The translations under genes and the position numbers were made by a program. DNA of 64,000 nucleotides, from NCBI GenBank assembly GCA_016214985.1, contig JACRMM010000018.1:1-64000 (forward strand), in the 5' to 3' direction. Below the pieces are notes generated by a model, which was not told where the DNA came from, ran no database searches, and was given only the letters and a program-made list of their open reading frames with translations. This stretch comes from Deltaproteobacteria bacterium. Its GTDB lineage: Bacteria; Desulfobacterota; Deferrisomatia; Deferrisomatales; JACRMM01. Positions 1 to 6,758 of this stretch are shown here, in pieces; the first letter of the stretch is position 1; each line of letters opens with the position of its first letter.

Positions 1-84
1 CGGTGTCTTCGGGGAGCGCCGGAGGGTCTCCAGGGCTTCTTTGTCGGAGGCAGAGAGTTCGTAGACTTCATGTGTGCGTGCCAT
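1..84 (-). CDS. possible IS630-family transposase, N-terminus (runs off window)
   Basis: An ATG at 84 opens 28 codons that run off the left edge of the window. The peptide begins MARTHEVYELSASDKEALE and continues with an Arg-Arg-Ser-x-Lys-Thr-Pro stretch. Many IS630-type transposases start with a short basic leader, a 'LS..(D/E)...LE' helix and an 'R(S)xKTP' turn that begins the helix-turn-helix. The assignment rests only on this resemblance, because the DDE catalytic domain lies outside the window. No terminal inverted repeat was found between it and the cytochrome operon. It could instead be another small helix-turn-helix protein. Confidence 0.45.
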   Translation of the reverse strand, partial: MARTHEVYELSASDKEALETLRRSPKTP

Positions 85-600
85 GCCGCATGGTACCACA
101 CCTTGGCTTTAAAGGTAATAACTAACCGCACAGTACACTAGGCCCGCGCCCTTGCGTGATCGGCCACTTCGCGTGGACTATACGGGGGAAACCGGGGAGG
201 AACCGTTGGGGATTCCTTAGGAAGCAAGACACGCGAGGCCGCCCAATCGGATCTTCTCCGACCGGACGGCCTCGCGGCACTTTCGGGCCAGCACACCCTT
301 GGGACTCTCGACTCTTTGGGCGCGTCCTGTCGGAAGGAACGGATGAGGGCCACGCCAGGAATAGTCAACCGGAAAGGAACCCCTTGCGTTCGTCTGAAAC
401 GCCGCCGTGCCCCGCTGGTCGGTCTTCGAGCTCCAAAAAGGGACTCCTCGGCCACCCGCACCTGAGGCGGGAGTCGGATGCGGTAGTGCCCACATCCGGG
501 GGCGACGGCCGATCCTGGCGCAACCTCGAGCCCCCCCGGCGAGAGCACCGGCCTTGCAGAGCCCGAAGTGGCAGTGGGTCCAGGATACGGCTTTGACGGA
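85..600. other. 516-base non-coding stretch with one strong nested hairpin
   Basis: I see no convincing gene here. The open frames on both strands give Arg/Pro/Gly-rich translations without domain character, as expected of GC-rich non-coding DNA. The one clear structure is a nested hairpin. Outer arms CGCGAGGCCG (232-241) and CGGCCTCGCG (267-276) are perfectly complementary over 10 bases. An inner TCGGA (247-251) / TCCGA (257-261) stem has a five-base loop. It lies downstream of the monoheme cytochrome stop and could end that operon, but there is no T-run. A promoter for the left-edge transposase may also lie here; none is obvious. Confidence 0.5.
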
Positions 601-912
601 TTAGAGTTTTGAAATGAAGCCTGCCAATGCCGAAATGTCTTCGGCGCTCAGTTTCTCAGCCTGGCGCTCCATCATGGCCTTCTTTTCCCCACCGTAGTTC
701 TTCGCCTTGTAGCCGTTGAGCGCCGTGGTCAAGTCCGCCTCGCTCATGCCCTTGATCGGCTTCCCTATCCCCAAGGCCTTCTTGGCGCCATCGGCACCGT
801 GACAACCCGCGCACTTTTCGTAGAGCGCCTTCCCATCCGCCGCCGAACCGACAGCGGCGAAGCCCAGGGTCAGCGACAAGCACAAGCTCAGGACCATGGA
901 CGTTCTCTTCAT
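601..912 (-). CDS. small periplasmic monoheme c-type cytochrome
   Basis: A 103-residue secreted cytochrome c, last gene of the seven-gene respiratory operon. The ATG at 912 is preferred over an upstream in-frame start because it follows an AAGGAAG ribosome site and opens directly into a signal peptide (MKRTSMVLSLCLSLTLGF, cleavage near AVGSAA-DG). The mature part has one haem motif, CAGCH, followed by a Gly/Ala/Lys-rich class I cytochrome fold. A Met in 'KKAMMERQAEKLSAEDISAL' is a plausible distal ligand. The size and the 'LYEKCAGCHGADG' start are typical of soluble electron carriers of about 10 kDa. It probably shuttles electrons between the membrane complex upstream and periplasmic partners. 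The partner is inferred. Confidence 0.9.
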   Translation of the reverse strand: MKRTSMVLSLCLSLTLGFAAVGSAADGKALYEKCAGCHGADGAKKALGIGKPIKGMSEADLTTALNGYKAKNYGGEKKAMMERQAEKLSAEDISALAGFISKL

Positions 913-1000
913 TGCCGTATCTTCCTTTCCTGGTCTTGTCGTTGGATTCACGTGCATCGATTCGATTTCATCCGAATGTCCCTCAAGCGTTTCGGTCGAG

Positions 1001-3385
1001 TCACTTCTCTTCTTTGTCCTCGGTCTTGTCAGGGAATAGCTTGGTATCCTTCAACACGCGCCTCGTCTGCTGCCGGTTGACAATCGTTGTAAAACTCAAC
1101 AACTTCTCCTGGCGAGCCAGTTTGGGGAACGCATCGTTCTTGTACACGTAAATCACCTTTGCGTCGATCAGGAGCATCTCATCCGGAGCCATGAACTCAA
1201 AGACGATCTCCTTCGTGGCTCTCGGGGGGATCCGGTTGTCTTCCACCACGCGTGCCGCCTTCAGAAGCACATCCAGATCCGTGGAGAGGGCCTTCCCGTC
1301 CTTGTCGGCAAACTTCTTTGAAAGCACTACCTGCTCCTTGTGGACCAGCCGGTTCAGTGCACTGTACGCGGAGAAATCGACGATGACCTTGCGCAGCGGG
1401 TTCCCGGTGGGGATCGAGTGTCCGGCCCCCGCGTTGGTGAGCCCAAGCTTCACCTTCATCTTCCCGTACGTCCTCGTTGCGCCGAGGAACTTGATCTCGA
1501 GGGCATCGAGCAACTGGACCCGAGAGTGCCCTCCGGGGAACTCGTGAAGATTGATGTTCCGCTTGGTCTTCTGGAACTGTGTCGACACCGTCACTCCAGC
1601 CCCCAGGGGCATGTGGCACCCCTGGCAGGCGAGGGCCCCGGCGGTGCTCGCGTACTGGTCCTTCCACTCCGAGTACGTCGTGATGACCGGAAGGCCGTTG
1701 GCGTTTGCCATCTCGTGGCATCCGCCGCAGAAATCGCCCTTCTCGAAAAGAGGAGACTGCCGGGTGTCGTGGACCGGCGATTGGGAATCCTTGAAGGGCC
1801 CCCGTTTCGCCGCACCCGGCATCACCACGAACGGCCTGGTTGCGCTCTTCGGATCCATCTCCTGCACCGAATGGCAGAAGTCGCAGGTCACGCCTTCCGT
1901 CACGACCCCCGATTTCAGGCTCAACTTCGGATTGTAGTAATAGGTCGGGGCGTGGCACTGCAGGCACCGGTTCGTGAGGCGTTTGTCACTTTGAATCTGG
2001 CGGTCCCTGAAGGTTGCCTGGAACGCGGGGTCACTCAGCGCCTTTGCGTGCGAGGAGTCTTTCCACATGCCGTAGATGTCGACGTGGCACTGGCCACACT
2101 TCGACGCCGAACTGAAGGTTCCGGCGTCGAGGACCATCTTCGAGGGATCGATCTCAGCGCTCCCTTTGGGGGTGCCCTCCGTGACCGCCTTTGCCTCCTC
2201 CGGCGACTTGTTCTTGCTCGGCTTGCCCACGACTTTCGTGAAGCTGATCAACTCCTCTTGCCGGTCCAGCTTCGGGAAGGCCTCATTCTGGTACGCATAG
2301 CTCACCTTGACGTCGACGAGCACCTTCTCGCTGGGTGCGGCGAACTCGAAAGTGATCTGCTTGGTGCTCCCCGCGGGGATCCGACTGTCTTGGGAAACAC
2401 GGACCGCGTTCAACAGGATATCGAGATCCGTTGTCAGGGTCTTTCCGTCCTTGTCAGCATACGTCCGAGACAGTATTGACTTCTCCCGGCAGATCAACTT
2501 GTTGGTTGCGCTGAACGCGGAGAAGTCGACGATGACCTTTCGCAGGGGATTGCCTGTGGGAAAAGAGTGGCCCGTGCCCTTATTCGTCAAACCTAGTACA
2601 ACCCTCGTCTTCCCCCTGTCGTGCGTCGCCTCCAGAACCTTGATCTCGAGGGCGTCGAGCAGTTGCGCGCGGGAGCGGCCGCCTGGGAACGAATGCAGGT
2701 TGATGCGCCGCTTGATCTTCCGATACTTGGACGAAACCGTGAACCCAGCGGCCAAGGGCATGTGGCATCCCTGGCACGTGGAAGGCGACGCCTTCTTCGA
2801 GTACTGATCTCTCCACTCCGAGTAGGTCGTGATGAGGGGCACGCCGTTGACGTTTGCCATCTCGTGACAACCACCGCAGAGTTCTGCGCTCTCGAAAATG
2901 GGGGTCTGACGGGTCTCGTGCACCGGCGACTTGGTGTCCTTGAACGGCCCCCTCTTCACCTGACCCCGCACGACATCGAACGGCTTCACTGCATTTCGAA
3001 GGTCGAGGCCCTGGATCGAGTGGCAGAAGTCGCAGGTGACGCCCTCACCGGCCACTGCTGATGTCAAGGCCAATTTCGGGTCGTAGTGGGAGGTCGGCGC
3101 ATGACACTGGATGCAAAGTTTTCTCAGCCGGTCGTTGCCCTGGATCTTTCCATCCATGAAGGTCGCCCGAAAGGTTGCGTTGGTCAGCGCCTTGGAGTGC
3201 ATCGACTCCTTCCAGTTCGCATAGATGTCGACGTGGCACTGCCCGCAACGAGACGCCAGGTTGAAGTTTCCGGTATCGAGGGTGATCTTCGCGTAGTCGT
3301 TCTTCTTCTCAGCCCCGAAGCCTCGCGCCGGCGAGGCAATACCCGCCAAGAGAGCAAGTCCGATCAGCACTTGGTGGTGTCGCAT
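1001..3385 (-). CDS. decaheme c-type cytochrome made of two tandem pentaheme halves
   Basis: A 794-residue secreted multiheme cytochrome. It has an N-terminal signal peptide (MRHHQVLIGLALLAGIASPA), then two clearly homologous halves of about 380 residues. Each half carries five haem motifs in the same order: CGQCH, C(I/L)QCH, CDFCH, CGGCH, CQGCH. Both halves share landmarks such as 'GVTCDFCHS', 'ITTYSEW(R/K)DQY', 'CQGCHMPL', 'SRxQLLDALEIK', 'GHS(F/I)PTGNPLRKVIVDFSA' and 'FPKL.RQE'. The first motifs resemble cytochrome c554-type (Cytochrome_C554 family) proteins; the rest of each half is a beta-rich C-terminal domain. A GGGAGG ribosome site precedes the ATG. It lies in the operon with a quinone reductase-like complex, so it is probably the periplasmic electron acceptor or a store. 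Direction of electron flow is not shown by sequence. Confidence 0.93.
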   Translation of the reverse strand: MRHHQVLIGLALLAGIASPARGFGAEKKNDYAKITLDTGNFNLASRCGQCHVDIYANWKESMHSKALTNATFRATFMDGKIQGNDRLRKLCIQCHAPTSHYDPKLALTSAVAGEGVTCDFCHSIQGLDLRNAVKPFDVVRGQVKRGPFKDTKSPVHETRQTPIFESAELCGGCHEMANVNGVPLITTYSEWRDQYSKKASPSTCQGCHMPLAAGFTVSSKYRKIKRRINLHSFPGGRSRAQLLDALEIKVLEATHDRGKTRVVLGLTNKGTGHSFPTGNPLRKVIVDFSAFSATNKLICREKSILSRTYADKDGKTLTTDLDILLNAVRVSQDSRIPAGSTKQITFEFAAPSEKVLVDVKVSYAYQNEAFPKLDRQEELISFTKVVGKPSKNKSPEEAKAVTEGTPKGSAEIDPSKMVLDAGTFSSASKCGQCHVDIYGMWKDSSHAKALSDPAFQATFRDRQIQSDKRLTNRCLQCHAPTYYYNPKLSLKSGVVTEGVTCDFCHSVQEMDPKSATRPFVVMPGAAKRGPFKDSQSPVHDTRQSPLFEKGDFCGGCHEMANANGLPVITTYSEWKDQYASTAGALACQGCHMPLGAGVTVSTQFQKTKRNINLHEFPGGHSRVQLLDALEIKFLGATRTYGKMKVKLGLTNAGAGHSIPTGNPLRKVIVDFSAYSALNRLVHKEQVVLSKKFADKDGKALSTDLDVLLKAARVVEDNRIPPRATKEIVFEFMAPDEMLLIDAKVIYVYKNDAFPKLARQEKLLSFTTIVNRQQTRRVLKDTKLFPDKTEDKEEK

Positions 3386-3451
3386 CCTTGGCCTCCCTTG
3401 TTTCTGTCGTTCGGTTCACGCCCCGACCCTGCTCTCTCCATTCGTGCCGTT

Positions 3452-4633
3452 CTACTTCTTCGCCGGTCGTCCCGACCCGGCGTTCAGGTATGCTAGGAGG
3501 TCGACCATCTCATTCCCTCCAAACCTCGGCCAGGCGATACGCCTCTCCGCCATCGTCTTCCGCATCTCGAGGCCGTGCTGCCACATGAACTGCGTCATCT
3601 GGATGGGGGAGATGCCCTTCTTCTCGCGTTTGAAGTCGCGGCCCGTCCCCCCCCCGGAGTGACAGAGGCTGCAGCTCTTCTTGGAGAAGACGGTCTCGCC
3701 CTTGGCGGCGTCCCCCTTCAACTGCGCGAAGCGGAGCGTGAATAGGTAGGCCGTCAGATCGGCCATCTCCTGGGGGCTGATGGCGGTCCACTTCATCCCC
3801 GATGATTTCGTCAGCTCGACCATGGCAGGTGCGTGATTCCACATCAGTCCGGCCATCTGGCCGACCGTCTTCGGGTTGCGCGCCAGGGAGTCCAGCGGCG
3901 GAGCCCCTGACCGCGGGTGGTCCAAGTGGCACCGGCCGCAACCCCTTTCCTGAAAAGCCCGCTGCCCCCTCTTCGCGTCACCGGGCTGCAGGAGCGACCG
4001 CTCCGTCTTCTCGGCGATGCTGTTGGCGTAAGCGATCAAATCGACCATCTCGCTTCCGTCGAAGGTCGGCCAGCGCAACCCCTGGGCGCGCATCCGCTGG
4101 TACATGGGGGGCGCGTGGTTCCACATCTTCTGCGCCCAGAGGATTGGGTTGACGTCGGTTCCCAGGCTCCGGAAGTTCGGCCCCACGCTCGTCTCACCGC
4201 GCTCCGTCGCGTGGCATTCGTCGCACTTCTTTCGGTGGGCGAGCGCCTCTCCCTGAAGGGGATCGCCGGGCTCGTCCACGAAACGGATGAAGTAGAGGAA
4301 GGAGAAGAGGGACCCCATCTCCTCTTCGGTAATGGGGCGAACCGGGATCCCCTTGGAGACCATCCGGCTCCACATGTCGGGGGCGTGATTCCAGAACACG
4401 CCGGCCAGTTGCGCTTCCGAGAGGAACTCGGTCTTGGTTCGACCAAGATCGGGCCCGATGCGCTCGCCCTCTCCCCAAACAGCGTGGCACGAGATACAGC
4501 GCTTCTCGTTGAACACCTGCCACCCTTGCCGGACCTGTTCGGTCTGCGAAGGGGGCGGCGCCGCGTCGCTCGAAGAGACGGCCCCGAGCGCGACGGACGC
4601 AACGCCGAGGCAGAGAAAAATTGTTCGTCGCAT
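3452..4633 (-). CDS. tetraheme cytochrome c built from four monoheme domains
   Basis: A 393-residue secreted protein. Its start is set at the ATG at 4633, which follows GAGGAG and opens a signal peptide (MRRTIFLCLGVASVALGAVS). Four class I cytochrome domains of about 90 residues follow, with haem motifs CISCH, CDECH, CGRCH and CSLCH. After each haem there is a matching ligand segment: 'VFWNHAPDMWSRM', 'MWNHAPPMYQRM', 'MWNHAPAMVEL' and 'MWQHGLEMRKTM'. A conserved 'EM(V/A/G)(D/S)L.(A/S)(Y/F)' helix closes each domain. The repeated Trp-x-His-(Ala/Gly)-x-x-Met box suggests Met or His distal ligation in every unit. It lies 17 bases downstream of the NrfD-type subunit gene, so it is likely a dedicated subunit or electron acceptor of that complex. 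Confidence 0.92.
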   Translation of the reverse strand: MRRTIFLCLGVASVALGAVSSSDAAPPPSQTEQVRQGWQVFNEKRCISCHAVWGEGERIGPDLGRTKTEFLSEAQLAGVFWNHAPDMWSRMVSKGIPVRPITEEEMGSLFSFLYFIRFVDEPGDPLQGEALAHRKKCDECHATERGETSVGPNFRSLGTDVNPILWAQKMWNHAPPMYQRMRAQGLRWPTFDGSEMVDLIAYANSIAEKTERSLLQPGDAKRGQRAFQERGCGRCHLDHPRSGAPPLDSLARNPKTVGQMAGLMWNHAPAMVELTKSSGMKWTAISPQEMADLTAYLFTLRFAQLKGDAAKGETVFSKKSCSLCHSGGGTGRDFKREKKGISPIQMTQFMWQHGLEMRKTMAERRIAWPRFGGNEMVDLLAYLNAGSGRPAKK

Positions 4634-4650
4634 GTTCGAGGCTCCTCGGC

Positions 4651-6063
4651 TCAACTGGTCGCGCCTTCCTCGCCCGGGAGGATGCGTCCCTCGCCCGGAA
4701 GCGCTTCTCTGATCCGCCCCTCGACTTCGTGAACGGCAAACTCCCGTCCCTCTCGTACCTCCCAGATGGAGACGATCGGGAAGAACTTCGTGAACAACGC
4801 ATAGCACAGGATAAAGCCAGCGAAGCAACCGGCGAAGATGGACCACTCGACCCAGGTGCCGGAGTAAGTGCCCCGCTCATAGGGAAGCCGTGGGTTTGCG
4901 AGGGTGGGCACCACGATGAGGTAGCGCTCCAGCCACATACCAATGTTCACCGAGATCGACGCAATGACCGTTCCCGTGATCGTCCGCATCCGCGTCGGCG
5001 CGAGGAACGCGAAGGGGATCACGAAACAGGTGATGAACATGGTCCAGAACTGCGGCGCGTACCGTCCCCCGACCTTCGCCCACCACACGGCCATGTGGGT
5101 CGGCTCGGCGCCGTACCAGGTGGTCACGAACTCCGAAAAGGTGAAGTAGAACCAGAGAAGCGTCATCACCAGGAGCAGGATGCCGAGATTGTTGAAGTGA
5201 ATCGGCTTGAGGTAGTCCTCGAGGTGGTACGCCTTGCGGAGGATCGCCATCGCCACGATCAGTGCCGCGATCCCCGAGAAGATGGCGCCCGCCACGAAAT
5301 AGGGACCGAAGATCGCACTATGCCACATGGGCTGTACGGTCATGGCGAAGACGAACGAGACCACGGTGTGCACCGACACGGCGATGGGGACGATGATCAC
5401 CGCCATGAAGGCGATGAGTTTCTCCAGGATGTGCCACTGTCGTTCGGTACCCCGCCACCCGATGGCGAGCGCAGCGTAGAAGTGCCGCCAGGGCCCTTTG
5501 ATGCGGTCCCGAACCAGGGCCAGGTCGGGGATGAGGGGCAGATAGAGATAGACGACGCTGCCCGTGAGGTAGATGGTGATGCTCGTGACGTCCCAAAGCA
5601 GGGGCGACTGGAAATGCGCAAAACGCAGCACGTTGAGCAATCGGTCGGGGCGCCCGAGGTCGATGAGGATGCTTCCGACGCCGTAGAACAGCACCATCAC
5701 CGTGATCACCTCCGCCGACCGGGTGATGGGCCTGCGCCACTCGGCTTTGGAGATCCTCAGGATGGCCGAGATCAGCGTGCCAGCGTGGCTGATTCCGACG
5801 AAGAAGACGAAGTTCGTGATATAGACTCCCCAATAGACCGACTTGTTGAGCCCGGTGACCCCCAACCCGTAGCGGAACTGATACAGGTAGGCGAACACCC
5901 CGAGCGCGACCACCGACAGCAGGGCACCGACGGTCAGGTAGAACCCCTTGCCCGTCTGAAGTATCGGACGAAACAGAACCTCGTCGAGCCCCACCTCGGA
6001 GGCGGGTGAGACCACCTCGTTCCTCGTCTTCAAGGTCACGTCGTTCTCCTGTCGCGAACTCAC
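4651..6063 (-). CDS. NrfD/PsrC-type integral membrane quinone-site subunit (QrcD/ActC-like)
   Basis: A 470-residue polytopic membrane protein of the NrfD / polysulphide-reductase membrane-subunit family. About ten hydrophobic segments are visible, beginning near 'FYLTVGALLSVVALGVFAYL'. Family features include the 'GISHAGTLISAILR' segment and the 'LFYGVGSILIDLGRPDRLLNVL' segment that contributes to the quinol site. The length matches the long 10-helix members (QrcD, ActC) rather than the shorter 8-helix NrfD. The start is GTG, one base after the ferredoxin-subunit stop, with GAGGGGG ahead of it. It should anchor the periplasmic Fe-S and cytochrome subunits and exchange electrons with menaquinone. 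Proton-translocating capacity, shown for some relatives, cannot be read from the sequence. Confidence 0.93.
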   Translation of the reverse strand: MSSRQENDVTLKTRNEVVSPASEVGLDEVLFRPILQTGKGFYLTVGALLSVVALGVFAYLYQFRYGLGVTGLNKSVYWGVYITNFVFFVGISHAGTLISAILRISKAEWRRPITRSAEVITVMVLFYGVGSILIDLGRPDRLLNVLRFAHFQSPLLWDVTSITIYLTGSVVYLYLPLIPDLALVRDRIKGPWRHFYAALAIGWRGTERQWHILEKLIAFMAVIIVPIAVSVHTVVSFVFAMTVQPMWHSAIFGPYFVAGAIFSGIAALIVAMAILRKAYHLEDYLKPIHFNNLGILLLVMTLLWFYFTFSEFVTTWYGAEPTHMAVWWAKVGGRYAPQFWTMFITCFVIPFAFLAPTRMRTITGTVIASISVNIGMWLERYLIVVPTLANPRLPYERGTYSGTWVEWSIFAGCFAGFILCYALFTKFFPIVSIWEVREGREFAVHEVEGRIREALPGEGRILPGEEGATS

Positions 6064-6064
6064 G

Positions 6065-6748
6065 TCAGTCCCCCTCTCTCAGGTAGATGACCTTCGGCTC
6101 GGTGCCCAGGTCCTCGAGCAGCCGCCAGGCGCGAGAGCTCCTCGAGAGAGTCGCGACTTCGCTCGATGGGTCGGCGAGGTCGCCGAAGACAATCGCCCGG
6201 GTGGGGCACATCTCGGCACACGCCGGCTGGTACTCCGAGGGCTGCATCTCGCGATTCTCCATGCGAGCCTGCTCCCGCGCCCGTATCAGCCGGTGGTGGC
6301 AGAACGAGCACTTCTCGACGACCCCCTTGGGCCGCACCGACACATCGGGGTTCAGAGCGTCCGCCATCTCACCGGGCCACTCGGGCGCGTACCAGTTGAA
6401 GTAGCGCACCGTGTAGGGGCACGCCGTCGTACAATAGCGGCAGCCGATACACCGGGCGTGAATTTGGCCGACGATCCCCTCGGGGCTGCGGTATGTGGCG
6501 CCCACCGGACACACCTTGATGCACGGAGGGTGGTCGCAATGCAGGCACGGACGCGGGATGGTGGAAGACTTGATGTGGGGGTACTCCCCCTCCGAAATCG
6601 TCAACATGTCCATCCAGTGGATGACGCGGCCCATGTCCGACCCCTTCTGGCCCGCGAAGCTGACGTTGTTCTCCTGCATGCACGCGACGACACACCCCTT
6701 GCACGCCGTGCACTTGTCCAGGTCGATGACCATGCCCCACTTCGGCAT
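6065..6748 (-). CDS. four-cluster ferredoxin subunit of the quinone reductase complex (QrcC-like)
   Basis: A 227-residue ferredoxin-type subunit of the DmsB/PsrB/QrcC class. Cysteine motifs for four [4Fe-4S] clusters are visible: CTACKGCVVAC near the N-terminus, CLHCDHPPCIKVCP, CIGCRYCTTACP, and CSFCHHR paired with a later CAEMCP. No signal peptide is visible; relatives are exported with the Tat-dependent catalytic partner encoded just upstream. Start ATG at 6748 follows GAGGAG. It lies between the molybdopterin-family gene (10-base gap) and the NrfD gene (1-base gap), the classic order for passing electrons between the large subunit or cytochrome and the membrane quinone site. Confidence 0.94.
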   Translation of the reverse strand: MPKWGMVIDLDKCTACKGCVVACMQENNVSFAGQKGSDMGRVIHWMDMLTISEGEYPHIKSSTIPRPCLHCDHPPCIKVCPVGATYRSPEGIVGQIHARCIGCRYCTTACPYTVRYFNWYAPEWPGEMADALNPDVSVRPKGVVEKCSFCHHRLIRAREQARMENREMQPSEYQPACAEMCPTRAIVFGDLADPSSEVATLSRSSRAWRLLEDLGTEPKVIYLREGD

Positions 6749-6758
6749 TGCACGCTCC

